Assembly (NCBI GenBank): GCA_964017235.1
Contig: OZ024936.1
Coordinates: forward strand, 16,778,496 to 16,842,495
DNA from: Sabellastarte sp. h YS-2021
Lineage: Eukaryota; Annelida; Polychaeta; Sabellida; Sabellidae
Direction of reading: 5' to 3'
DNA length: 64,000 nucleotides
Shown here: positions 46,910-61,400 of the stretch, in pieces
Numbering within the stretch: position 1 is the first letter of the stretch
Layout of the letters: every line of letters begins with the position of its first letter
The notes under the pieces: model-generated
Told to the model about the DNA's origin: nothing
Databases searched by the model: none
What the model saw: only the letters and a program-made list of their open reading frames with translations
Made by a program: the position numbers and the translations under genes

Positions 46910-49900
46910 GAATTTTTTAATGTGGCCCTCGAGTATGCCAGCCTAATACAAATTCATTCTCTGACATAAACTGAGTTTCCTGTAAAAATTTCAGCCAGAT
47001 TGACCAACTTTAAGGGGTGGTTTGGGCTGATCTGGCATTTTACCTATCCCTCGCCAACTACACTCCCTGAACCTGCACTTTGGGCTACATATGTATTTCT
47101 GAAGGAACACACTACTAAAATTCATTTCAGGGGTCACTCCTGTATGAATCAATGTGGTTTTCAACCTTGAATCTACCTTAATTGAGAATATATCAGCATT
47201 TCCTGATACAGCCATCTGAGGCTGTATTTTCGCTTTCCTGGTTCACATATGACACAAATGACACCCCTGGAATACCAGATGTAATCCTAAAACCTATGCA
47301 GTCAGATTTAGTAGGAGGCAAGTGATTTTTAGGCCAAATTTTAGACTTATAGACCAACATTTGGTACTGGTTTGGGCTGATTTACATCTATTTTTGGCTA
47401 TATTTAGAACAATATTTTGGTGAAATAATTTCTGGTCAGACATGTAATGTTCCAAATGCGCCTAAAATATCCTCATTAATTATTAGAATATGAATGAAAT
47501 TAAATTTGGGCTTCAGATTATCAATATTATGATACATTTGACATCTTCCACCTGAGGGGTGACATGGGGCCCTCCCACACCCCGAAAATTGAAATTTTTA
47601 ATGTGGCCCTCGAGTATGCCAGCCTAATACAAATTCATTCTCTGACATAAACTGAGTTTCCTGTAAAAATTTCAGCCAGATTGACCAACTTTAAGGGGTG
47701 GTTTGGGCTGATCTGGCATTTTACCTATCCCTCGCCAACTACACTCCCTGAACCTGCACTTTGGGCTACATATGTATTTCTGAAGGAACACACTACTAAA
47801 ATTCATTTCAGGGGTCACTCCTGTATGAATCAATGTGGTTTTCAACCTTGAATCTACCTTAATTGAGAATATATCAACATTTCCTGATACAGCCATCTGA
47901 GGCTGTATTTTCGCTTTCCTGGATCACATATGACACATATGACACCCCTGGTATACCAGATGTAATCCTAAAACCTATGCAGTCAGATTTAGTAGGTGGG
48001 AAGTGATTTTTAAGCCAAATTTTAGACTTATAGACCAATATTTGGTACTGCGTTGGGCTGATTTATATCTATTTTTGGCTATATTTAGAACAATATTTTG
48101 GTGAAATAATTTCTGGTCAGACATGAAATGTTCCAAATGCGCCTAAAATATCCTCATTGATTATTAGAATATGAATGAAATTAAATTTGGGCTTCAGATT
48201 AGCAATATTATGATATATTTGATATCTTCCACCTGAGGGGTGACATGGGGCCCTCCCACACCCCGAAAATTGAAATTTTTAATGTGGCCCTCGAGTATGC
48301 CAGCCTAATACAAATTCATTCTCTGACATAAACTGAGTTTCCTGTAAAAATTTCAGCCAGATTGACCAACTTTAAGGGGTGGTTTTGGCTGATCTGGCAT
48401 TTTACCTATCCCTCGCCAACTACACTCCCTGAACCTGCACTTTGGGCTACATATGTATTTCTGAAGGAACACACTACTAAAATTCATTTCAGGGGTCACT
48501 CCTGTATGAATCAATGTGGTTTTCAACCTTGAATCTACCTTAATTGAGAATATATCAGCATTTCCTGATACAGCCATCTGAGGCTGTATTTTCGCTTTCC
48601 TGGATCACATATGACACATATGACACCCCTGGTATACCAGATGTAATCCTAAAACCTATGCAGTCAGATTTAGTAGGTGGCAAGTGATTTTTAAGCCAAA
48701 TTTTAGACTTATAGACCAATATTTGGTACTGGTTTGGGCTGATTTACATCTATTTTTGGCTATATTTAGAACAATATTTTGGTGAAATAATTTCTGGTCA
48801 GACATGTAATGTTCCAAATGCGCCTAAAATATCTTCATTAATTATTAGAATATGAATGAAATTAAATTTGGTCTTCAGATTAGCAATATTATGATATATT
48901 TGACATCTTCCACCTGAGGGGTGACATGGGGCCCTCCCACACCCCGAAAATTGGAATTTTTTAATGTGGCCCTCGAGTATGCCAGCCTAATACAAATTCA
49001 TTCTCTGACATAAACTGAGTTTCCTGTAAAAATTTCAGCCAGATTGACCAACTTTAAGGGGTGGTTTGGGCTGATCTGGCATTTTACCTATCCCTCGCCA
49101 ACTACACTCCCTGAACTTGCACTTTGGGCTACATATGTATTTCTGAAGGAACACACTACTAAAATTCATTTCAGGGGTCACTCCTGTATGAATCAATGTG
49201 GTTTTCAACCTTGAATCTACCTTAATTGAGAATATATCAGCATTTCCTGATACAGCCATCTGAGGCTGTATTTTCGCTTTCCTGGTTCACATATGACACA
49301 AATGACACCCCTGGAATACCAGATGTAATCCTAAAACCTATGCAGTCAGATTTAGTAGGTGGCAAGTGATTTTTAGGCCAAATTTTAGACTTATAGACCA
49401 ACATTTGGTACTGGTTTGGGCTGATTTACATCTATTTTTGGCTATATTTAGAACAATATTTTGGTGAAATAATTTCTGGTCAGACATGTAATGTTCCAAA
49501 TGCACCTAAAATATCCTCATTAATTATTAGAATATGAATGAAATTAAATTTGGGCTTCAGATTATCAATATTATGATACATTTGACATCTTCCACCTGAG
49601 GGGTGACATGGGGCCCTCCCACACCCCGAAAATTGAAATTTTTAATGTGGCCCTCGAGTATGCCAGCCTAATACAAATTCATTCTCTGATATAAACTGAG
49701 TTTCCTGTAAAAATTTCAGCCAGATTGACCAACTTTAAGGGGTGGTTTGGGCTGATCTGGCATTTTACCTATCCCTCGCCAACTACACTCCCTGAACCTG
49801 CACTTTGGGCTACATATGTATTTCTGAAGGAACACACTACTAAAATTCATTTCAGGGGTCACTCCTGTATGAATCAATGTGGTTTTCAACCTTGAATCTA

Positions 49901-50998
49901 CCTTAATTGAGAATATATCAACATTTCCTGATACAGCCATCTGAGGCTGTATTTTCGCTTTCCTGGATCACATATGACACATATGACACCCCTGGTATAC
50001 CAGATGTAATCCTAAAACCTATGCAGTCAGATTTAGTAGGTGGCAAGTGATTTTTAAGCCAAATTTTAGACTTATAGACCAATATTTGGTACTGCGTTGG
50101 GCTGATTTATATCTATTTTTGGCTATATTTAGAACAATATTTTGGTGAAATAATTTCTGGTCAGACATGAAATGTTCCAAATGCGCCTAAAATATCCTCA
50201 TTGATTATTAGAATATGAATGAAATTAAATTTGGGCTTCAGATTAGCAATATTATGATATATTTGATATCTTCCACCTGAGGGGTGACATGGGGCCCTCC
50301 CACACCCCGAAAATTGAAATTTTTAATGTGGCCCTCGAGTATGCCAGCCTAATACAAATTCATTCTCTGACATAAACTGAGTTTCCTGTAAAAATTTCAG
50401 CCAGATTGACCAACTTTAAGGGGTGGTTTTGGCTGATCTGGCATTTTACCTATCCCTCGCCAACTACACTCCCTGAACCTGCACTTTGGGCTACATATGT
50501 ATTTCTGAAGGAACACACTACTAAAATTCATTTCAGGGGTCACTCCTGTATGAATCAATGTGGTTTTCAACCTTGAATCTACCTTAATTGAGAATATATC
50601 AGCATTTCCTGATACAGCCATCTGAGGCTGTATTTTCGCTTTCCTGGATCACATATGACACATATGACACCCCTGGTATACCAGATGTAATCCTAAAACC
50701 TATGCAGTCAGATTTAGTAGGTGGCAAGTGATTTTTAAGCCAAATTTTAGACTTATAGACCAATATTTGGTACTGGTTTGGGCTGATTTATATCTATTTT
50801 TGGCTATATTTAGAACAATATTTTGGTGAAATAATTTCTGGTCAGACATGTAATGTTCCAAATGCGCCTAAAATATCTTCATTAATTATTAGAATATGAA
50901 TGAAATTAAATTTGGTCTTCAGATTAGCAATATTATGATATATTTGACATCTTCCACCTGAGGGGTGACATGGGGCCCTCCCACACCCCGAAAATTGG
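46910..50998. repeat. Higher-order repeat 1: 2044-bp trimer (A2-A1-A1) in two copies
   Basis: A2-type junctions (TTGGAATTTTTT) occur at 46910, 48954 and 50998, exactly 2044 bp apart each time. Private variants recur at the same place in both copies, such as TACTGCGTTGGGC near 48048 and 50092, and the CTTGCAC variant at the third unit. This shows block duplication rather than monomer-by-monomer drift. Confidence 0.9.
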
Positions 50999-53900
50999 AA
51001 TTTTTTAATGTGGCCCTCGAGTATGCCAGCCTAATACAAATTCATTCTCTGACATAAACTGAGTTTCCTGTAAAAATTTCAGCCAGATTGACCAACTTTA
51101 AGGGGTGGTTTGGGCTGATCTGGCATTTTACCTATCCCTCGCCAACTACACTCCCTGAACTTGCACTTTGGGCTACATATGTATTTCTGAAGGAACACAC
51201 TACTAAAATTCATTTCAGGGGTCACTCCTGTATGAATCAATGTGGTTTTCAACCTTGAATCTACTTTAATTGAGAATATATCAGCATTTCCTGATACAGC
51301 CATCTGAGGCTGTATTTTCTCTTTCCTGGTTCACATATGACACAAATGACACCCCTGGTATACCAGATGTAATCCTAAAACCTATGCAGTCAGATTTAGT
51401 AGGTGGCAAGTGATTTTTAGGCCAAATTTTAGACTTATAGACCAACATTTGGCACTGGTTTGGGCTGATTTACATATATTTTTGGCTATATTTAGAACAA
51501 TATTTTGGTGAAATAATTTCTGGTCAGACATGTAATGTTCCAAATGCGCCTAAAATATCCTCATTAATTATTAGAATATGAATGAAATTAAATTTGGGCT
51601 TCAGAGTAGCAATATTATGATATATTTGACATCTTCCCCCTGTGGGGTGACATGGGCAGCCACACACCCCGAAAATTGAATTTTTTAATGCGGGCCTCGA
51701 TTATGCCAGCCTAATACAAATTCATTCTCTGACATAAACTGAGTTTCCTGTAAAAATTTCAGCCAGATTGACCAACTTTAAGGGGTGGTTTTGGCTGATC
51801 TGGCATTTTACCTATCCCTCGCCAACTACACTCCCTGAACCTGCACTTTGGGCTACATATGTATTTCTGAAGGAACACACTACTAAAATTCATTTCAGGG
51901 GACACTCCTGTATGAATCAATGTGGTTTTCAACCTTGAATCTACTTTAATTGAGAATATATCAGCATTTCCTGATACAGCCATCTGAGGCTGTATTTTCG
52001 CTTTCCTGGTTCACATATGACACAAATGACACCCCTGGTATACCAGATGTAATCCTAAAACCTATGCAGTCAGATTTAGTAGGTGGCAAGTGATTTTTAG
52101 GCCAAATTTTAGACTTATGGACCAACATTTGGCACTGGTTTGGGCTGATTTACATCTATTTTTGGCTATATTTAGAACAATATTTTGGTGAAATAATTTC
52201 TGGTCAGACATGTAATGTTCCAAATGCGCCTAAAATATCCTCATTAATTATTAGAATATGAATGAAATTAAATTTGGGCTTCAGAGTAGCAATATTATGA
52301 TATATTTGACATCTTCCCCCTGTGGGGTGACATGGGCAGCCACACACCCCGAAAATTGAATTTTTTAATGCGGGCCTCGATTATGCCAGCCTAATACAAA
52401 TTCATTCTCTGACATAAACTGAGTTTCCTGTAAAAATTTCAGCCAGATTGACCAACTTTAAGGGGTGGTTTTGGCTGATCTGGCATTTTACCTATCCCTC
52501 GCCAACTACACTCCCTGAACCTGCACTTTGGGCTACATATGTATATCTGAAGGAACACACTACTAAAATTCATTTCAGGGGTCACTCCTGTATGAATCAA
52601 TGTGGTTTTCAACCTTGAATCTACCTTAATTGAGAATATATCAGCATTTCCTGATACAGCCATCTGAGGCTGTATTTTCGCTTTCCTGGATCACATATGC
52701 CACATATGACACCCCTGGTATACCAGATGTAATCCTAAAACCTATGCAGTCAGATTTAGTAGGTGGCAAGTGATTTTTAGGCAAAATTTTAGACTTATAG
52801 ACCAATATTTGGTACTGGTTTGGGCTGATTTACATCTATTTTTGGCTATATTTAGAACAATATTTTGGTGAAATAATTTCTGGTCAGACATGTAATGTTC
52901 CAAATGCGCCTAAAATATCCTCATTAATTATTAGAATATGAATGAAATTAAATTTGGGCTTCAGAGTAGCAATATTATGATATATTTGACATCTTCCACC
53001 TGTGGGGTAACATGGTCAGCCACACACCAAGAAAATTGAAATTTTTAATGCGGGCCTCGAGTATGCCAGCCTAATACAAATTCATTCTCTGACATAAACT
53101 GAGTTTCCTGTAAAAATTTCAGCCAGATTGACCAACTTTAAGGGGTGGTTTTGGCTGATCTGGCATTTTAGCTATCCCTCGCCAACTACACTCCCTGAAC
53201 CTGCACTTTGGGCTACATATGTATTTCTGAAGGAACACACTACTAAAATTCATTTCAGGGGTCACTCCTGTATGAATCAATGTGGTTTTCAACCTTGAAT
53301 CTCCCTTAATTGAGAATATATCAACATTTCCTGATACAGCCATCTGAGGCTGTATTTTCGCTTTCCTGGATCACATATGACACATATGACACCCCTGGTA
53401 TACCAGATGTAATCCTAAAACCTATGCAGTCAGATTTAGTAGGTGGCAAGTGATTTTTAAGCCAAATTTTAGACTTATAGACCAATATTTGGTACTGGTT
53501 TGGGCTGATTTACATCTATTTTTGGCTATATTTAGAACAATATTTTGGTGAAATAATTTTTGGTCAGACATGTAATGTTCCAAATGCGCCTAAAATATCT
53601 TCATTAATTATTAGAATATGAATGAAATTAAATTTGGTCTTCAGATTAGCAATATTATGATATATTTGACATCTTCCACCTGAGGGGTGACATGGGGCCC
53701 TCCCACACCCCGAAAATTGGAATTTTTTAATGTGGCCCTCGAGTATGCCAGCCTAATACAAATTCATTCTCTGACATAAACTGAGTTTCCTGTAAAAATT
53801 TCAGCCAGATTGACCAACTTTAAGGGGTGGTTTGGGCTGATCTGGCATTTTACCTATCCCTCGCCAACTACACTCCCTGAACTTGCACTTTGGGCTACAT

Positions 53901-56442
53901 ATGTATTTCTGAAGGAACACACTACTAAAATTCATTTCAGGGGTCACTCCTGTATGAATCAATGTGGTTTTCAACCTTGAATCTACTTTAATTGAGAATA
54001 TATCAGCATTTCCTGATACAGCCATCTGAGGCTGTATTTTCGCTTTCCTGGTTCACATATGACACAAATGACACCCCTGGTATACCAGATGTAATCCTAA
54101 AACCTATGCAGTCAGATTTAGTAGGTGGCAAGTGATTTTTAGGCCAAATTTTAGACTTATAGACCAACATTTGGCACTGGTTTGGGCTGATTTACATATA
54201 TTTTTGGCTATATTTAGAACAATATTTTGGTGAAATAATTTCTGGTCAGACATGTAATGTTCCAAATGCGCCTAAAATATCCTCATTAATTATTAGAATA
54301 TGAATGAAATTAAATTTGGGCTTCAGAGTAGCAATATTATGATATATTTGACATCTTCCCCCTGTGGGGTGACATGGGCAGCCACACACCCCGAAAATTG
54401 AATTTTTTAATGCGGGCCTCGATTATGCCAGCCTAATACAAATTCATTCTCTGACATAAACTGAGTTTCCTGTAAAAATTTCAGCCAGATTGACCAACTT
54501 TAAGGGGTGGTTTTGGCTGATCTGGCATTTTACCTATCCCTCGCCAACTACACTCCCTGAACCTGCACTTTGGGCTACATATGTATTTCTGAAGGAACAC
54601 ACTACTAAAATTCATTTCAGGGGTCACTCCTGTATGAATCAATGTGGTTTTCAACCTTGAATCTACTTTAATTGAGAATATATCAGCATTTCCTGATACA
54701 GCCATCTGAGGCTGTATTTTCGCTTTCCTGGTTCACATATGACACAAATGACACCCCTGGTATACCAGATGTAATCCTAAAACCTATGCAGTCAGATTTA
54801 GTAGGTGGCAAGTGATTTTTAGGCCAAATTTTAGACTTATGGACCAACATTTGGCACTGGTTTGGGCTGATTTACATCTATTTTTGGCTATATTTAGAAC
54901 AATATTTTGGTGAAATAATTTCTGGTCAGACATGTAATGTTCCAAATGCGCCTAAAATATCCTCATTAATTATTAGAATATGAATGAAATTAAATTTGGG
55001 CTTCAGAGTAGCAATATTATGATATATTTGACATCTTCCCCCTGTGGGGTGACATGGGCAGCCACACACCCCGAAAATTGAATTTTTTAATGCGGGCCTC
55101 GATTATGCCAGCCTAATACAAATTCATTCTCTGACATAAACTGAGTTTCCTGTAAAAATTTCAGCCAGATTGACCAACTTTAAGGGGTGGTTTTGGCTGA
55201 TCTGGCATTTTACCTATCCCTCGCCAACTACACTCCCTGAACCTGCACTTTGGGCTACATATGTATATCTGAAGGAACACACTACTAAAATTCATTTCAG
55301 GGGTCACTCCTGTATGAATCAATGTGGTTTTCAACCTTGAATCTACCTTAATTGAGAATATATCAGCATTTCCTGATACAGCCATCTGAGGCTGTATTTT
55401 CGCTTTCCTGGATCACATATGACACATATGACACCCCTGGTATACCAGATGTAATCCTAAAACCTATGCAGTCAGATTTAGTAGGTGGCAAGTGATTTTT
55501 AGGCCAAATTTTAGACTTATAGACCAATATTTGGTACTGGTTTGGGCTGATTTACATCTATTTTTGGCTATATTTAGAACAATATTTTGGTGAAATAATT
55601 TCTGGTCAGACATGTAATGTTCCAAATGCGCCTAAAATATCCTCATTAATTATTAGAATATGAATGAAATTAAATTTGGGCTTCAGAGTAGCAATATTAT
55701 GATATATTTGACATCTTCCACCTGTGGGGTAACATGGTCAGCCACACACCAAGAAAATTGAAATTTTTAATGCGGGCCTCGAGTATGCCAGCCTAATACA
55801 AATTCATTCTCTGACATAAACTGAGTTTCCTGTAAAAATTTCAGCCAGATTGACCAACTTTAAGGGGTGGTTTTGGCTGATCTGGCATTTTACCTATCCC
55901 TCGCCAACTACACTCCCTGAACCTGCACTTTGGGCTACATATGTATTTCTGAAGGAACACACTACTAAAATTCATTTCAGGGGTCACTCCTGTATGAATC
56001 AATGTGGTTTTCAACCTTGAATCTCCCTTAATTGAGAATATATCAACATTTCCTGATACAGCCATCTGAGGCTGTATTTTCGCTTTCCTGGATCACATAT
56101 GACACATATGACACCCCTGGTATACCAGATGTAATCCTAAAACCTATGCAGTCAGATTTAGTAGGTGGCAAGTGATTTTTAAGCCAAATTTTAGACTTAT
56201 AGACCAATATTTGGTACTGGTTTGGGCTGATTTACATCTATTTTTGGCTATATTTAGAACAATATTTTGGTGAAATAATTTTTGGTCAGACATGTAATGT
56301 TCCAAATGCGCCTAAAATATCTTCATTAATTATTAGAATATGAATGAAATTAAATTTGGTCTTCAGATTAGCAATATTATGATATATTTGACATCTTCCA
56401 CCTGAGGGGTGACATGGGGCCCTCCCACACCCCGAAAATTGG
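50998..56442. repeat. Higher-order repeat 2: 2722-bp tetramer (A2-B-B-C) in two copies
   Basis: A2 junctions at 50998, 53720 and 56442 are exactly 2722 bp apart. Within each block the junction order is B, B, C. Shared private variants include TATATCTGAAGG near 52542 and 55262, the phrase GGACCAACATTTGGCAC near 52120 and 54841, and AATCTCCCTTAA near 53300 and 56022. Confidence 0.9.
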
Positions 56443-58488
56443 AATTTTTTAATGTGGCCCTCGAGTATGCCAGCCTAATACAAATTCATTCTCTGACATA
56501 AACTGAGTTTCCTGTAAAAATTTCAGCCAGATTGACCAACTTTAAGGGGTGGTTTTGGCTGATCTGGCATTTTACCTATCCCTCGCCAACTACACTCCCT
56601 GAACTTGCACTTTGGGCTACATATGTATTTCTGAAGGAACACACTACTAAAATTCATTTCAGGGGTCACTCCTGTATGAATCAATGTGGTTTTCAACCTT
56701 GAATCTCCCTTAATTGAGAATATATCAACATTTCCTGATACAGCCATCTGAGGCTGTATTTTCGCTTTCCTGGATCACATATGACACATATGACACCCCT
56801 GGTATACCAGATGTAATCCTAAAACCTATGCAGTCAGATTTAGTAGGTGGCAAGTGATTTTTAAGCCAAATTTTAGACTTATAGACCAATATTTGGTACT
56901 GGTTTGGGCTGATTTACATCTATTTTTGGCTATATTTAGAACAATATTTTGGTGAAATAATTTTTGGTCAGACATGTAATGTTCCAAATGCGCCTAAAAT
57001 ATCTTCATTAATTATTAGAATATGAATGAAATTAAATTTGGTCTTCAGATTAGCAATATTATGATATATTTGACATCTTCCACCTGAGGGGTGACATGGG
57101 GCCCTCCCACACCCCGAAAATTGGAATTTTTTAATGTGGCCCTCGAGTATGCCAGCCTAATACAAATTCATTCTCTGACATAAACTGAGTTTCCTGTAAA
57201 AATTTCAGCCAGATTGACCAACTTTAAGGGGTGGTTTTGGCTGATCTGGCATTTTACCTATCCCTCGCCAACTACACTCCCTGAACTTGCACTTTGGGCT
57301 ACATATGTATTTCTGAAGGAACACACTACTAAAATTCATTTCAGGGGTCACTCCTGTATGAATCAATGTGGTTTTCAACCTTGAATCTCCCTTAATTGAG
57401 AATATATCAACATTTCCTGATACAGCCATCTGAGGCTGTATTTTCGCTTTCCTGGATCACATATGACACATATGACACCCCTGGTATACCAGATGTAATC
57501 CTAAAACCTATGCAGTCAGATTTAGTAGGTGGCAAGTGATTTTTAAGCCAAATTTTAGACTTATAGACCAATATTTGGTACTGGTTTGGGCTGATTTACA
57601 TCTATTTTTGGCTATATTTAGAACAATATTTTGGTGAAATAATTTTTGGTCAGACATGTAATGTTCCAAATGCGCCTAAAATATCTTCATTAATTATTAG
57701 AATATGAATGAAATTAAATTTGGTCTTCAGATTAGCAATATTATGATATATTTGACATCTTCCACCTGAGGGGTGACATGGGGCCCTCCCACACCCCGAA
57801 AATTGGAATTTTTTAATGTGGCCCTCGAGTATGCCAGCCTAATACAAATTCATTCTCTGACATAAACTGAGTTTCCTGTAAAAATTTCAGCCAGATTGAC
57901 CAACTTTAAGGGGTGGTTTTGGCTGATCTGGCATTTTACCTATCCCTCGCCAACTACACTCCCTGAACTTGCACTTTGGGCTACATATGTATTTCTGAAG
58001 GAACACACTACTAAAATTCATTTCAGGGGTCACTCCTGTATGAATCAATGTGGTTTTCAACCTTGAATCTCCCTTAATTGAGAATATATCAACATTTCCT
58101 GATACAGCCATCTGAGGCTGTATTTTCGCTTTCCTGGATCACATATGACACATATGACACCCCTGGTATACCAGATGTAATCCTAAAACCTATGCAGTCA
58201 GATTTAGTAGGTGGCAAGTGATTTTTAAGCCAAATTTTAGACTTATAGACCAATATTTGGTACTGGTTTGGGCTGATTTACATCTATTTTTGGCTATATT
58301 TAGAACAATATTTTGGTGAAATAATTTCTGGTCAGACATGTAATGTTCCAAATGCGCCTAAAATATCTTCATTAATTATTAGAATATGAATGAAATTAAA
58401 TTTGGTCTTCAGATTAGCAATATTATGATATATTTGACATCTTCCACCTGAGGGGTGACATGGGGCCCTCCCACACCCCGAAAATTGG
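56442..58488. repeat. Run of near-identical 682-bp monomers (A2 type) in three copies
   Basis: A2 junctions at 56442, 57124, 57806 and 58488 are each 682 bp apart. All three units combine AATCTCCCTTAA, GAACTTGCAC and GGTTTTGGCTGATC, a combination seen nowhere else in the array, so they arose by recent single-unit amplification of a recombinant monomer. Confidence 0.88.
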
Positions 58489-61400
58489 AATTTTTTAATG
58501 TGGCCCTCGAGTATGCCAGCCTAATACAAATTCATTCTCTGACATAAACTGAGTTTCCTGTAAAAATTTCAGCCAGATTGACCAACTTTAAGGGGTGGTT
58601 TGGGCTGATCTGGCATTTTACCTATCCCTCGCCAACTACACTCCCTGAACTTGCACTTTGGGCTACATATGTATTTCTGAAGGAACACACTACTAAAATT
58701 CATTTCAGGGGTCACTCCTGTATGAATCAATGTGGTTTTCAACCTTGAAACTACTTTAATTGAGAATATATCAGCATTTCCTGATACAGCCATCTGAGGC
58801 TGTATTTTCGCTTTCCTGGTTCACATATGACACAAATGACACCCCTGGTATACCAGATGTAATCCTAAAACCTATGCAGTCAGATTTAGTAGGTGGCAAG
58901 TGATTTTTAGGCCAAATTTTAGACTTATAGACCAACATTTGGCACTGGTTTGGGCTGATTTCCATATATTTTTGGCTATATTTAGAACAATATTTTGGTG
59001 AAATAATTTCTGGTCAGACATGTAATGTTCCAAATGCGCCTAAAATATCCTCATTAATTATTAGAATATGAATGAAATTAAATTTGGGCTTCAGAGTAGC
59101 AATATTATGATATATTTGACATCTTCCCCCTGTGGGGTGACATGGGCAGCCACACACCCCGAAAATTGAATTTTTTAATGCGGGCCTCGATTATGCCAGC
59201 CTAATACAAATTCATTCTCTGACATAAACTGAGTTTCCTGTAAAAATTTCAGCCAGATTGACCAACTTTAAGGGGTGGTTTTGGCTGATCTGGCATTTTA
59301 CCTATCCCTCGCCAACTACACTCCCTGAACCTGCACTTTGGGCTACATATGTATTTCTGAAGGAACACACTACTAAAATTCATTTCAGGGGTCACTCCTG
59401 TATGAATCAATGTGGTTTTCAACCTTGAATCTACTTTAATTGAGAATATATCAGCATTTCCTGATACAGCCATCTGAGGCTGTATTTTCGCTTTCCTGGT
59501 TCACATATGACACAAATGACACCCCTGGTATACCAGATGTAATCCTAAAACCTATGCAGTCAGATTTAGTAGGTGGCAAGTGATTTTTAGGCCGAATTTT
59601 AGACTTATGGACCAACATTTGGCACTGGTTTGGGCTGATTTACATCTATTTTTGGCTATATTTAGAACAATATTTTGGTGAAATAATTTCTGGTCAGACA
59701 TGTAATGTTCCAAATGCGCCTAAAATATCCTCATTAATTATTAGAATATGAATGAAATTAAATTTGGGCTTCAGAGTAGCAATATTATGATATATTTGAC
59801 ATCTTCCCCCTGTGGGGTGACATGGGCAGCCACACACCCCGAAAATTGAATTTTTTAATGCGGGCCTCGATTATGCCAGCCTAATACAAATTCATTCTCT
59901 GACATAAACTGAGTTTCCTGTAAAAATTTCAGCCAGATTGACCAACTTTAAGGGGTGGTTTTGGCTGATCTGGCATTTTACCTATCCCTCGCCAACTACA
60001 CTCCCTGAACCTGCACTTTGGGCTACATATGTATATCTGAAGGAACACACTACTAAAATTCATTTCAGGGGTCACTCCTGTATGAATCAATGTGGTTTTC
60101 AACCTTGAATCTACCTTAATTGAGAATATATCAGCATTTCCTGATACAGCCATCTGAGGCTGTATTTTCGCTTTCCTGGATCACATATGCCACATATGAC
60201 ACCCCTGGTATACCAGATGTAATCCTAAAACCTATGCAGTCAGATTTAGTAGGTGGCAAGTGATTTTTAGGCCAAATTTTAGACTTATAGACCAATATTT
60301 GGTACTGGTTTGGGCTGATTTACATCTATTTTTGGCTATATTTAGAACAGTATTTTGGTGAAATAATTTCTGGTCAGACATGTAATGTTCCAAATGCGCC
60401 TAAAATATCCTCATTAATTATTAGAATATGAATGAAATTAAATTTGGGCTTCAGAGTAGCAATATTATGATATATTTGACATCTTCCACCTGTGGGGTAA
60501 CATGGTCAGCCACACACCAAGAAAATTGAAATTTTTAATGCGGGCCTCGAGTATGCCAGCCTAATACAAATTCATTCTCTGACATAAACTGAGTTTCCTG
60601 TAAAAATTTCAGCCAGATTGACCAACTTTAAGGGGTGGTTTTGGCTGATCTGGCATTTTACCTATCCCTCGCCAACTACACTCCCTGAACCTGCACTTTG
60701 GGCTACATATGTATTTCTGAAGGAACACACTACTAAAATTCATTTCAGGGGTCACTCCTGTATGAATCAATGTGGTTTTCAACCTTGAATCTACTTTAAT
60801 TGAGAATATATCAGCATTTCCTGATACAGCCATCTGAGGCTGTATTTTCGCTTTCCTGGTTCACATATGACACAAATGACACCCCTGGTATACCAGATGT
60901 AATCCTAAAACCTATGCAGTCAGATTTAGTAGGTGGCAAGTGATTTTTAGGCCAAATTTTAGACTTATAGACCAACATTTGGCACTGGTTTGGGCTGATT
61001 TACATCTATTTTTGGCTATATTTAGAAAAATATTTTGGTGAAATAATTTCTGGTCAGACATGTAATGTTCCAAATGCGCCTAAAATATCCTCATTAATTA
61101 TTAGAATATGAATGAAATTAAATTTGGGCTTCAGAGTAGCAATATTATGATATATTTGACATCTTCCACCTGTGGGGTGACATGGGCAGCCACACACCCC
61201 GAAAATTGAATTTTTTAATGCGGGCCTCGATTATGCCAGCCTAATACAAATTCATTCTCTGACATAAACTGAGTTTCCTGTAAAAATTTCAGCCAGATTG
61301 ACCAACTTTAAGGGGTGGTTTGGGCTGATCTGGCATTTTACCTATCCCTCGCCAACTACACTCCCTGAACCTGCACTTCGGGCTACATATGTATTTCTGA

